Shown here one piece after another: positions 1 through 7,358 of a stretch of DNA of 26,632 nucleotides. This DNA comes from Rhodococcus_D sp039923155 (GTDB lineage Bacteria; Actinomycetota; Actinomycetes; Mycobacteriales; Mycobacteriaceae), in the NCBI GenBank assembly GCA_039923155.1, contig JBDTDI010000229.1, positions 1 to 26,632 on the forward strand. The letters run 5' to 3'. The translations under genes and the position numbers were made by a program. The notes beneath the pieces were generated by a model. The model was given only the letters and a program-made list of their open reading frames with translations. It was not told the origin of the DNA and ran no database searches. The first letter of the stretch is position 1; the number at the start of each line of letters is the position of its first letter.

Positions 1-1
1 G

Positions 2-88
2 GCTGCCGTGCTCGACGTGCCCACCAACGCCGAGGAGGCGGTGCTCGCCGAGGCCGCGCTGCGCCACGACGCGCGCGCGGGCCGCTAG
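2..88 (+). CDS. C-terminal end of an unidentified protein (5' truncated by window)
   Basis: Frame 2 is open from the window edge to a TAG at 86-88 and encodes 28 residues rich in Ala and Glu (it ends RHDARAGR). The third-position G/C bias is that of a real gene. The fragment is too short to identify a family. It converges on the heliorhodopsin gene, whose stop lies 30 nt away. Confidence 0.5.
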   Translation, partial: AAVLDVPTNAEEAVLAEAALRHDARAGR

Positions 89-118
89 CGCCGGGTCTGA
101 TCCGCGTCAGATCCGGCG

Positions 119-907
119 TCAGATCAAGGTGTTGGCGAAGACCTGCCACGCCAGGATCGACTTCGCCACCAGGCTCAGCGCCACGTACACCGCTTCGCCG
201 TAGGTGTAGCGGCGCCACCGTCCCACCTGCTTGTACTGCAGGAGCTGGTTGACGGCGAAGATCATGAAGAACACGAACAGGCTGACGATGATCCCGTAGA
301 CGAACCCCGGCGGGGAGGCGTTGGAGGGGTTGGCCGGGGCGATCACGTACAGCGCAACGGCCAGCCACGGCACGATCCCGGCGATGCAGCCGAAGATGTA
401 GGGCAGCCACCCACCGTCGCCGGGCGAGTGGTACTTCTCCTGCAGCCAGCCGAACAGGATCATCGAGGCGTTCACGCCGAAAATCGCCAGCAGCGCGGCC
501 GCGTCGCTGATCCCGGTGACCTGGGCGATGAGCACGATCATGATCGAGGAGCTGATGGAGTACTCCACCCAGCGCACCGTGTTTCGGCCCCGACGCATGT
601 TCGCCGCGTAGCGGGAGAAGCCGACGGTGGCGAGCACGAAGTGGGCCACCGCGGAGATGGCCAGGAACAGCGCCACGCCCCAGGCGAGGCGGAAGCTGTA
701 GAGCGTGACCGGGTCGCCGACCCCGCTGCCGGGCGGGCCGCCGAGGTAGCTCGCGGTCACCGGCAGGGCGAAGCTGTTGCCCAGGATGAGGATGGCGGCC
801 GCCTGGAGGGCGTGCAGCACGCCCATGACGAGGTTGTAGGTGCGCAGTCGTGACATGCGGGCGTCGCTGACGTCCTCGGTCGAGGCGGTTGCGGTCCGGG
901 TGCTCAT
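119..907 (-). CDS. Heliorhodopsin (retinal-binding seven-helix photoreceptor)
   Basis: This 262-aa integral membrane protein has seven hydrophobic segments and the heliorhodopsin signatures. RWVEYSISSS in helix 3 supplies the counterion Glu115, and SLVAKSILAWQVF in helix 7 supplies the retinal Schiff-base Lys249; they correspond to Glu107 and Lys241 of the type member 48C12. The length fits the family. Heliorhodopsins lie inverted in the membrane compared with type-1 rhodopsins (N terminus inside) and mostly act as slow-photocycle sensors or partners rather than pumps; their role here is unknown. The start at 907 is chosen because TACGGT lies 6 nt upstream, suggesting a leaderless transcript; Met18 is an alternative. 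It is the last gene of an apparent operon with an ECF transporter, 39 nt after ecfT. No retinal-synthesis gene (blh/brp, crt) is in the window. Identity is secure; function is not. Confidence 0.95.
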   Translation of the reverse strand: MSTRTATASTEDVSDARMSRLRTYNLVMGVLHALQAAAILILGNSFALPVTASYLGGPPGSGVGDPVTLYSFRLAWGVALFLAISAVAHFVLATVGFSRYAANMRRGRNTVRWVEYSISSSIMIVLIAQVTGISDAAALLAIFGVNASMILFGWLQEKYHSPGDGGWLPYIFGCIAGIVPWLAVALYVIAPANPSNASPPGFVYGIIVSLFVFFMIFAVNQLLQYKQVGRWRRYTYGEAVYVALSLVAKSILAWQVFANTLI

Positions 908-913
908 CGCCCG

Positions 914-919
914 ACCGTA
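914..919 (-). promoter_or_regulatory. Candidate -10 element (TACGGT) for leaderless heliorhodopsin mRNA
   Basis: TACGGT fits the actinobacterial TANNNT -10 and is 6 nt from the ATG, so transcription would begin at the start codon. No good -35 is visible. It would let the heliorhodopsin be transcribed apart from the upstream ECF genes. Confidence 0.4.
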
Positions 920-946
920 GGCCCCGGCCTGCGATGGCGTCGCATT

Positions 947-1723
947 TCAGCCCGCGACGAACACCACCGTGCACCAACCGGCAGTGACCACCAGGGCGAG
1001 CAGGTCGCCGAAGCGGACCCGGGGCGCGTCGGCGCTGACCCGCACCGCCGATCCGGTCCCGCCGCGCGCGGTGATGGCCTCGCCGAGCTCGCCCGCCCGC
1101 CGCATGGCCACGGCCAGCGCGACGACCATCAGGTCGACGACCTCCTCGTTCCTGTCCGCCAGCGTGCGACGCCCGGGTCCACGGCGCAGCCGCCGCGCGG
1201 CCCCGAGCACCCGCAGGTCCTCGGCGAGCAGCGGGAAGGCCCGCACGCACAGCGCGATGGCGACCGCCCACTCGTCCACCGGAGCCCGGACCAGCCGCAG
1301 GGGGGCGCCGAGGCGCGCGACGGCCGGGGCCACGTCACCCAGCGCGGTGGTGGCGCCGAGCAGCAGCGCCGCGACGATCAGCACGGCGGCGAGCGCGGTC
1401 AGTCGCAGGTACAGCAGCACCCCGCCGAACCCGACGGTGAGGGTGCCCACGGTGAGCTCCGGGCTACCCCCGGTGGGAAGGGAGAACAGCCCGGCCACGC
1501 CGAGCAGCAGCCAGAACCAGGGCCGCAGCCGGGGCAGTGCGGTGGGTGGCACCCGGGCCAGCACCGCCGCCACCACCACGAACAGCGCGACCAGACCGAT
1601 GGCCCGCCAGCTGGTCACCAGGGACAGGGTGAGGCCGAGGGCGGCGACGCAGAGCATCTTGGTCCCGGCCCACAGGTGGTGGACCGGGCTCGCCCGGGGC
1701 ACCTCGCGCAGGATCGTGGTCAT
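947..1723 (-). CDS. ecfT: ECF transporter transmembrane component EcfT (CbiQ family)
   Basis: This 258-aa protein has about five hydrophobic helices, then a cytoplasmic helical region with an Arg-rich stretch (GAARRLRRG) and the EcfT-type Ala-Arg-Gly motif (AITARGG, near residue 220) that couples to the ATPase pair. In ECF systems this subunit links the substrate-binding S component to the ATPases for vitamin or metal uptake. It follows the fused ATPase gene, as Rv2325c follows Rv2326c in Mycobacterium tuberculosis. Translation is probably coupled through three successive ATGA junctions made by a 17-bp tandem repeat, with GGTGGAG ahead of the ATG as ribosome-binding site. The substrate cannot be read from the sequence. 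The heliorhodopsin gene follows by 39 nt. Confidence 0.85.
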   Translation of the reverse strand: MTTILREVPRASPVHHLWAGTKMLCVAALGLTLSLVTSWRAIGLVALFVVVAAVLARVPPTALPRLRPWFWLLLGVAGLFSLPTGGSPELTVGTLTVGFGGVLLYLRLTALAAVLIVAALLLGATTALGDVAPAVARLGAPLRLVRAPVDEWAVAIALCVRAFPLLAEDLRVLGAARRLRRGPGRRTLADRNEEVVDLMVVALAVAMRRAGELGEAITARGGTGSAVRVSADAPRVRFGDLLALVVTAGWCTVVFVAG

Positions 1724-1757
1724 CGCTCCACCAGGGTCATCGCTCCACCAGGGTCAT
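1720..1757 (-). repeat. 17-bp tandem duplication generating three ATGA stop/start junctions
   Basis: Read on the minus strand, the unit ATGACCCTGGTGGAGCG occurs twice in tandem and is followed by the ATG of ecfT. The ATPase gene ends in the first ATGA. Each unit encodes a hexapeptide (MTLVER) that ends in TGA overlapping the next ATG, and carries GGTGGAG as a ribosome-binding site for that ATG. Confidence 0.9.
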
Positions 1758-3784
1758 CGCAGCACCAGCCCGTCGGGCTGCAGACGGCCCTGCTCGACGC
1801 GGACCACCCGGTGGCACAGCGGGGCGAGCTCGGTGACGTCGTGGGTCACGACGACCATGGTGACCCCGCGGTCGCGCAGGTCGGTGAGGACCTGCGCCAT
1901 GCCGGTGCGGCTGGGCCCGTCGAGCCCGGCCAGCGGTTCGTCCAGCACCAGCACGTCGGGCTGGGTGATGAGCAGGCCGGCCAGGGCCACCCGGCGCAGC
2001 TGACCCCCGCTGAGGGTGTCGACGCCTGCCGTGGTCAGGGTCGGGTCCAGGCCCACCGTGCGCAGCGCCGCCGCGACCTGGGGGTGACCCGCGCCCGACA
2101 GCCGGCCGGCGGCGGCGACGTCCTCCCCGACGGTAGGTCGCTGCACCTGCAACCGGGCCTGCTGGAACGCCACGGCCACGGCGCCAACCTGTTCGCTGAC
2201 CGGGCGCCCGTTCAGCAGCGCCTCACCCTCGGTGGGGTGCAGCAACCCGCCCAGCACCCACGCCAGGGTGGACTTGCCCGACCCGTTGCCGCCCACCAGC
2301 AGCAGGGCCTCGCCCCGCGCGACGTCCAGGTCCACCCCGGCCAGCGCCCGGTGCGCCCAGGGGGTGCCTGCGTCGTACACGTGGCCCACCCCGCGCAGCG
2401 CGAGCAGGGTCGGACCCGGCGGTGACGGTCGGCCCGGCAGGTCGAACACGTCCGGCTCTGCCAGCACGGGTGCACCGCTCCGCTCCAGCTCGACCACCCG
2501 TCCGTCGTGCACGGCGACCACGCGGTCGGCGACCGCGGCGTCGGCACCCCGGTGGGTCACGTGCACCACGGTGGTCCGGGTCCGGCCCGGCAGGGCAGCC
2601 ATCAGGTCCATCAGCTCGGCGCGGCCCTGCGGGTCGACCATGGCCGTCGACTCGTCCGAGAGCAGCAGGGTGGGTCGTCGGGCGAGGGCGGCAGCGATGG
2701 CCAAGCGCTGCAGCTGGCCCCCGGACAGCGTCGTCGTGTTCCGTGCACCCAGCCCGCCCAGCCCCACCTCGGCCAACAGTGCGTCGACGTCGACCTCGGT
2801 GCCCGCCGGGAGCCCCCAGACCACGTCGTCGCGCACCCGCACCCCCAGCACCTGGCTCTCCGGGCGCTGAGCGATGAGCGCGGTGCCCCCGGGGAGACCC
2901 AACCCGGCGGGCCCGTCACGGCGCACCCGTCCGGAGGTGGGCGGGGTTCCGGCGAGCAGTCGCACCACCGTCGACTTCCCGGACCCGTTCTGTCCCACCA
3001 CCGCGACCAGCTGCGGCCGGGCCAGGACCAGGTCGACCCCGACGAGGGCGTCCCGGCGGGCACCGGGGTAGCGCAGACCCGCCTGCTCCAGGGCCACCGG
3101 CACCGGGGACGGCGGCCCGGGCGGCGCTGCGCCGTCGAGGCGGTCGACGACGGGCAGCCGCTCGAGGCGGTCGAGGGTGGCTCCGAGGGCCCACCACGCC
3201 ACGGCCGCGGTGGGCAGCATCCCGAGGATCACCACCACCGAGACCGTCCACCACCAGTGGTCGACGAGGACCCCGGCCACCGCGTCGATCTTGGCGCTGA
3301 CCTGTGGACCGAAGAGCACACCGGCGCCGTGCGCGGAGTTGCGGATGGTCACCAGGGCGAGCTCGCGCAGCGAGGAGAACACCGCCAGCAGGCCCACCGA
3401 CAGCGCCGCCACCGCCGGTGCGGCCGCCGCGAACGCGGCCACGGCCGTACCGATTCCCCGCCCACGACGCTTCACGTCGCCGACGATGCCGCCGACCAGC
3501 GCAGCGAGGAACAGCACCGACAGCGGGGCGGTACCCGCGATGAGGAAGCCCACGGTGCCGGCCGCGACCGCGGCCGCGACGAGTGCGCGGGGGCGGTGCC
3601 GCTGGGCCACCACCCCCAGAGGTACTGCGGCGAGGAGCTGCAGGACGGCGGCGATGGGGACGATGGTCCCGATCACGGCCAGCACCAGGCTGACCCCGCC
3701 CATCACGGCGGCGGTGGCCAGCTCGACCGGGCGCAGCGGTCCGGTGGTGCGCACCAAGGACGCCCCGTTCACCCCGCCCGTCAC
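1754..3784 (-). CDS. ECF transporter: membrane domain fused to two ABC ATPase domains
   Basis: This 676-aa protein has three parts. Residues about 18-202 are a hydrophobic multi-helix domain that looks like an S-component-like membrane region. Residues about 228-435 are ABC ATPase 1: Walker A GQNGSGKST at 264-272, signature LSGGQLQR at 353-360, Walker B LLLSDE at 373-378. Residues about 458-672 are ABC ATPase 2: Walker A GGNGSGKST at 498-506, signature LSGGQLRR at 591-598, Walker B VLVLDE at 611-616. This is the architecture of M. tuberculosis Rv2326c. With EcfT it should form an energy-coupling-factor importer in which the usual separate A, A' and probably S subunits are one polypeptide; the S-component role of the N-terminal domain is inferred. 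Start is GTG at 3784, 7 nt after CACACT. The stop overlaps an ATGA junction leading to ecfT. Confidence 0.88.
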   Translation of the reverse strand: MTGGVNGASLVRTTGPLRPVELATAAVMGGVSLVLAVIGTIVPIAAVLQLLAAVPLGVVAQRHRPRALVAAAVAAGTVGFLIAGTAPLSVLFLAALVGGIVGDVKRRGRGIGTAVAAFAAAAPAVAALSVGLLAVFSSLRELALVTIRNSAHGAGVLFGPQVSAKIDAVAGVLVDHWWWTVSVVVILGMLPTAAVAWWALGATLDRLERLPVVDRLDGAAPPGPPSPVPVALEQAGLRYPGARRDALVGVDLVLARPQLVAVVGQNGSGKSTVVRLLAGTPPTSGRVRRDGPAGLGLPGGTALIAQRPESQVLGVRVRDDVVWGLPAGTEVDVDALLAEVGLGGLGARNTTTLSGGQLQRLAIAAALARRPTLLLSDESTAMVDPQGRAELMDLMAALPGRTRTTVVHVTHRGADAAVADRVVAVHDGRVVELERSGAPVLAEPDVFDLPGRPSPPGPTLLALRGVGHVYDAGTPWAHRALAGVDLDVARGEALLLVGGNGSGKSTLAWVLGGLLHPTEGEALLNGRPVSEQVGAVAVAFQQARLQVQRPTVGEDVAAAGRLSGAGHPQVAAALRTVGLDPTLTTAGVDTLSGGQLRRVALAGLLITQPDVLVLDEPLAGLDGPSRTGMAQVLTDLRDRGVTMVVVTHDVTELAPLCHRVVRVEQGRLQPDGLVLR

Positions 3785-3791
3785 CGGATCC

Positions 3792-3797
3792 AGTGTG
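3792..3797 (-). promoter_or_regulatory. Candidate -10 element (CACACT) of the ECF/heliorhodopsin operon
   Basis: CACACT lies 7 nt before the GTG at 3784. The same 8-mer CACACTGG stands at the same place ahead of the GtrA gene starting at 4297 and the methyltransferase gene starting at 12885. Confidence 0.35.
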
Positions 3798-3838
3798 CCA
3801 TCGGGGCGTGACGGTCGCCCGAGGGTGAGATCCAGCGC

Positions 3839-4297
3839 TCAGAAGACGAGGTTTCTCATCGCGACGTAGCGGGCGACGCCGATCAGCGCGCTGGTCCCGT
3901 TGACCAGCAGCAGCTGTTGCCAGGTGGTCGAGTGGCCGAAGAGGGCGTCCGCCCCGGCGAGCACGGCGGACGTGGCGGCGAGCCCGAGCAGCGCGAGTCC
4001 GAAGCTCTGCCACTGCGCGGTGAAGAAACCGACGCGTTGCGACCGCCGGAAGGTCACGCGCCGGTGCAGCTCGGTGCCGACGACGGTGCTCACCGCCGAG
4101 GACAGCACGTTCGACCGCACGGAGCCGAGGCCGTGAAAGGCCCAGAACAGGGTGGAGTACAGGATCGTGCAGAAGATTCCTACCGCGGCGTAGCGGAACA
4201 GCTCGGCGCCGCCACGGCTCCACCGTCGAAGGGTGCGGCGCAGCCGCACTGCGGCCGGGGCGTCGTCGTCACGCTGTCTCGGCAGCGCAGCGTTCAT
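3839..4297 (-). CDS. GtrA family membrane protein
   Basis: This 152-aa protein has four hydrophobic segments and the GtrA pattern: FRYAAVG at the start of helix 1, a conserved Asn (N73) before SSAVSTVVGTELHRRVTFR, and two further helices. GtrA proteins are thought to help move lipid-linked sugars or to build cell-surface polysaccharides. No glycosyltransferase is adjacent, so the role is open. The start at 4297 (MNAALPRQ) gives the usual family length and lies 6 nt from a CACACT -10-like element; an open frame continuing upstream to 4816 is antisense to the reverse transcriptase and is not part of the gene. It ends 55 nt before the ECF ATPase gene and is divergent from the retron. Confidence 0.85.
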   Translation of the reverse strand: MNAALPRQRDDDAPAAVRLRRTLRRWSRGGAELFRYAAVGIFCTILYSTLFWAFHGLGSVRSNVLSSAVSTVVGTELHRRVTFRRSQRVGFFTAQWQSFGLALLGLAATSAVLAGADALFGHSTTWQQLLLVNGTSALIGVARYVAMRNLVF

Positions 4298-4303
4298 TCC
4301 CCC

Positions 4304-4309
4304 AGTGTG
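4304..4309 (-). promoter_or_regulatory. Candidate -10 element (CACACT) for leaderless GtrA mRNA
   Basis: CACACT is 6 nt from the ATG at 4297. It is divergent from, and about 20 nt away from, the candidate retron promoter. Confidence 0.35.
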
Positions 4310-4326
4310 CGCCGTCGCCCGTCGGT

Positions 4327-4332
4327 TAGCGT
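4327..4332 (+). promoter_or_regulatory. Candidate -10 element (TAGCGT) of the retron transcript
   Basis: TAGCGT matches TANNNT and predicts a transcription start at about 4338-4340, which is where the left arm of the retron inverted repeat begins. No convincing -35 is seen. Confidence 0.45.
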
Positions 4333-4337
4333 GAGGT

Positions 4338-4510
4338 GGTGCGGCAGCGCAGATTCGAGACGGTCGACCGGTGCTCGGCGTCGGCCAACCTCCCCGGGGC
4401 AACCCCGGGGGCCACCGGTACGTCCGGGCACTGCACCACGCGCGCCGCGCTGCGCTCCGCTGCAGGAGGGCGCGCGCACGACAGGACAGGTCGAACCGCG
4501 CTGCCGCACC
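4338..4510 (+). ncRNA. Candidate retron ncRNA (msr-msd) enclosed by a1/a2 inverted repeat
   Basis: The RNA is closed by a perfect 13-bp inverted repeat, GGTGCGGCAGCGC at 4338-4350 (a1) and its complement at 4498-4510 (a2). Past a small internal loop it continues with 4354-4358 pairing to 4491-4495. Inside are three hairpins: 4356-4377 (CGAG/CTCG stem with two single bulges and a TCGA loop), 4392-4410 (8 bp CCCCGGGG with a CAA loop), and 4439-4476 (8 bp CGCGCGCC/GGCGCGCG, a 3x3 internal loop, then CTGCG/TGCAG). The last fits an msd stem to be reverse transcribed; the first two fit msr. a2 ends 10 nt before the RT start, the standard retron order ncRNA then RT. The unpaired AGA at 4351-4353 just inside a1 could hold the branching G, but this is a guess. 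Pairing was done by eye; msDNA has not been shown. Confidence 0.72.
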
Positions 4511-4520
4511 CCACCCGCTG

Positions 4521-5855
4521 ATGAGACGCGACCTGGCCAACGCGCTGTCGGGCGCCTTTCTGGCCGGTGCGTGGACGAAGCGGGGGCTCAGCGACAGCGC
4601 CCTGATCGTGCTGGGCCGCCGGACCCGCTGGGTCCCTCCCCTGGCCGAGCAGGTCCTTGAGCTGTACCCGCGACCGCCCCTGGACCGCCCCCGTGAGCTG
4701 GCCCAGGTGATCGTGGCGCTGCCGGTCGCGAGCAGGGCCGAGTTGGCCGGGCCTTGTGCCCACCCCGCCGCCCGCCCCGTGGCGCACCCTCTCGTGCCGA
4801 CCCGCATGGTGGTCAACCCGTGGGGCCTTCTCGAGCTGCACGACCTGTCCGACGTCGCGTCGCTGCTCGAGGTGAGCCAGGAGGAGCTGGCCTGGCTCGC
4901 CGACCCCCGACACTGGGCCAGGACCGCGGAGCGGACACGGCTGCAGCACTACCGGGTCAGCACCCGTCCCGCGGCGAGCGGGGCGATCCGGGTCCTCGAG
5001 GCCCCGAAGCGGCGGCTCAAGGCGATGCAGCGCTGCTTGCTGCAGCGGGTCCTGGGGCGGATCCCGCCGCACGACGCGGCGCACGGCTTCCGCTCCGGGC
5101 GCTCGGTGGCCAGCTACGCCGCCCCGCACGCCGGCCGGGCCGTCGTCATCCGCCTGGACCTGGAAGGCTTCTTCGCCAGCGTCACCGTGGGACGGGTGTA
5201 CGGGATCCTCCGCAGTGCGGGCTATCCCGAGCCCGTCGCGCACTGCCTCGCCGGGGTGACGACCACCGTGCTGCCGCGCTCGGCCTGGCGGCAGGTTCCA
5301 CGCCCGGCCGACGAGGGCCTGCTCGACGCGCACTGGCGCCTGGGGCGGCGGCTGGCGGCTCCTCACCTGCCGCAGGGGGCGCCGACGTCACCCGGCCTGG
5401 CGAACCTGGCCGCCTACTCCCTCGACGTCAGGCTCACCGCGCTGGCCGCCGCGTGGGGAGCGCGATACACCCGCTACGCCGACGACATCGCCCTGTCGGG
5501 GGGCCGCGGCTGGCGCACCCGCACCTCGCGCATCCTCGACGTCCTGGAGGAGATCGCCGTGTCCGAGGGCTTTCGGCTGAACCCCCGCAAGACCGCGGTC
5601 CTGCCCCGGGCCGGGCGGCAGGTGCTCGGCGGTCTGGTCGTCAACGACACGCCCCGGGTCGCCCGGGCCGAGGTCGACGCGCTGCGCGCGATGCTGCACA
5701 ACTGCATCCACCACGGGCCGAGCACCCAGAACCGCGAGGGCCGCACCAACTTCGAGGGCTACCTGCGGGGCCGGGTCTCGTGGGTGGCCCAGCACGACCC
5801 GGTGCGAGGAGCACGGTTGCGGGCCCAGCTGGCCGCCGTCGACTGGGCGCGCTGA
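4521..5855 (+). CDS. Retron-like reverse transcriptase (long form)
   Basis: This 444-aa protein has an N-terminal extension of about 105 residues without recognised motif, then a retron-type RT. HGFRSGRSV is at 188-196, SYAAPH at 198-203, the RT2 catalytic Asp in LDLEGFF at 212-218, RT4 PQGAPTSPGLANL at 284-296, the catalytic YADD at 319-322, and LGGLVVN at 369-375. Layout and C-terminal part resemble myxobacterial retron RTs such as Mx162, which also have a long N-terminal extension. Two retron hallmarks are altered: NAxxH reads YAAPH and VTGLVVN reads LGGLVVN. The frame is open back to 4371, but that stretch is the ncRNA, so ATG 4521, 10 nt after a2, is chosen; no Shine-Dalgarno is visible. 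It should prime and copy the adjacent RNA into msDNA. No recognised effector gene follows. RT identity is firm; retron membership rests on the ncRNA. Confidence 0.88.
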   Translation: MRRDLANALSGAFLAGAWTKRGLSDSALIVLGRRTRWVPPLAEQVLELYPRPPLDRPRELAQVIVALPVASRAELAGPCAHPAARPVAHPLVPTRMVVNPWGLLELHDLSDVASLLEVSQEELAWLADPRHWARTAERTRLQHYRVSTRPAASGAIRVLEAPKRRLKAMQRCLLQRVLGRIPPHDAAHGFRSGRSVASYAAPHAGRAVVIRLDLEGFFASVTVGRVYGILRSAGYPEPVAHCLAGVTTTVLPRSAWRQVPRPADEGLLDAHWRLGRRLAAPHLPQGAPTSPGLANLAAYSLDVRLTALAAAWGARYTRYADDIALSGGRGWRTRTSRILDVLEEIAVSEGFRLNPRKTAVLPRAGRQVLGGLVVNDTPRVARAEVDALRAMLHNCIHHGPSTQNREGRTNFEGYLRGRVSWVAQHDPVRGARLRAQLAAVDWAR

Positions 5856-5865
5856 GCGGCTGGCA

Positions 5866-5895
5866 GCCGGGACGGTCCCGCGGGACCGTCTCGGC
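5866..5895 (+). terminator. Strong hairpin terminator of the retron unit
   Basis: The arms 5866-5880 and 5881-5895 are complementary over 15 positions with one G-U wobble; the central 20 bases (5871-5890) are a perfect palindrome. It starts 11 nt after the RT stop and has no U-tract, as is common in actinobacteria. Confidence 0.6.
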
Positions 5896-5924
5896 CGCAG
5901 CCCACCACTGGCACCCTGACGTGC

Positions 5925-7332
5925 ATGCGCGGGTTGCGGCCGAACTTTCTGACCATGATCGGGGACGAGCTCTGGGTGCTCGACGCGGCGCAACCGGTCG
6001 GCGCGATCCTCGACCCGCAGACCGGTGCCGTGCAGGGGATCCGTTCGTGGCCGCAGCGGCCGCCCAGCGTGAAGCCCGACGACGATGACTTCCAGGACGG
6101 CGACCCTGACCATCACTAGCGGGTTGTCGCCGCCGCCGACGCTCTCTGGGTGCAGCAGTCGGCGGGGCCGCTGGCGCGGGTGGACCGCGACGGCACCGTG
6201 GCCGGTTTCTTCAGTGACGAGCTGCACCTCACCGTCGCCACCGCGCACGGGCTCTGGTGCCTGCCGCCCAAGCCCTTGCGGGCGCGGGCGACCAGCCCGG
6301 AGGAGCTGTCGGCGGTCGCTGGGCGGAGCTCCTGGCTGCGGGTGGTGCGACCGGACGGGGACATCCAGGGAGTCCACGTCGAGACCTCCGGCGTGCTTGC
6401 GGCGCAGAACCACGACGGTGACCTGTTCCTGCTTGTGGAGACCGGGCACGGCAGGTCGGTGCGCTCTGCGACCCACGAGCGGTGGTGGTGGGAGGCCGAG
6501 ACGCAGTGGTTGCGCCTACCGGCCGGGGCCGAGGTGCCGTCATCCCTCTCTCTCGCTGCCGTCGCGGCCGGTGCGCCGCCGCGGGCCGCCGCGTCGGCGA
6601 CCAACGGCGGACGGTTCCATGCCCGATGGTTGGGCGTCGACCCGAATGCCGTGCCCGACGAGTACCCGTTGGAGCCGGCCGGTGGCCGCTGGTGGGTGGT
6701 CGGGCACCGTGACCTCGCCGCGACGTCAGTGCTCGCGGGGGAGCTCGACGCCGACGGTGGGGCGCCCACCCGCGAAGTCGATCTCGGTGTGGGGCACCCC
6801 TGCGCCCTCCTCGGGACGTCGCAGCATCTCTGGGTGGCGATCGGGGAAGGAACCCCCGGCCCCGGTCGTTCGCTACCGACCCGGTTGGTTCGGATCCGCA
6901 CCGCCACCGGCGCGGTGGAGATTGTTCTCGAGGCCGAGGCGCTGGACATCTCCGGGCTGGGCTGGCCGGTACGTCCGGCCGGGGGCACCGTTGCCCGCCC
7001 GATCGAGACCGACTCCTACATCCGCTTCTGGCAGCGGCTCTTCGCCGGCCTCGACGACTACTGGTGGCGCAGGACGGCACTCGAACGCCCCTGTCCGAGG
7101 GACTGCGCAACACCCGCGCCGTGGTCGTCGGGGACTGGCCGGACGCGGAGATCGAGGTGACGTTCGACCTCGACGAGCGGCCCGGGCTGCGGTTGCGCCG
7201 GATGATCCCGTTGTTCGACGAGATCGGCCGACCGGTGCCGCCGCAGTACCACGACATGACGATCAAAGAAGACCTCGAGACCTGCCGGGTGCCGCCCGCC
7301 GACGAAGCCGCGACGGCATACTCGACTTCTGA
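5925..7332 (+). pseudogene. Decayed beta-propeller-like gene, copy 1
   Basis: Three reading frames join into one protein. Frame 1 runs from ATG 5925 with an in-frame TAG at 6117-6119 and continues to about 7070. A one-base loss shifts to a second frame that carries LSEGLRNTRAVVVGDWPDAE, and another loss near 7312 shifts to a third frame ending DGILDF at 7332. The shifts are fixed by comparison with copy 2 at 8038-8744. Repeats of the form LWV...L.R.D...G.V (LWVQQSAGPLARVDRDGTV; LWVAIGEG followed by TRLVRIRTATGAV) suggest a vgb/SMP-30-like beta-propeller. No known function or named family is recognised. CACCCT sits 7 nt before the ATG. It follows the retron directly, so whether it was once tied to it is an open question. 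Confidence 0.7.
7094..7331 (+). repeat. Direct repeat, left copy (paralog 3' end)
   Basis: This matches 8551-8744 at roughly 93-95% by eye. It differs by 45 bp present only here between two GACGAG hexamers (7172-7177 and 7217-7222) and by one base missing near 7312. The pair flanks the hicAB locus. Confidence 0.85.
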
Positions 7333-7358
7333 GCGGGATCCCTCCGGGCCGCGTCGCT

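Noticed and set aside
119..3784. Retinal or carotenoid synthesis genes beside the heliorhodopsin
   Set aside because: None of the neighbouring frames resembles crtE, crtB, crtI, crtY or blh/brp; any retinal supply must come from elsewhere.
2507..3811. Long plus-strand frame (434 codons) opposite the ECF ATPase gene
   Set aside because: It is a shadow of the real minus-strand gene: composition is low-complexity and no motif is present, while the minus strand has full ABC ATPase motifs. The same holds for the long frames opposite lutB, pgi and other genes.
4371..4520. Upstream extension of the reverse transcriptase frame
   Set aside because: The stretch is mostly hairpins of the candidate ncRNA and includes the right arm of the inverted repeat; the sequence it would encode has no RT-family character.
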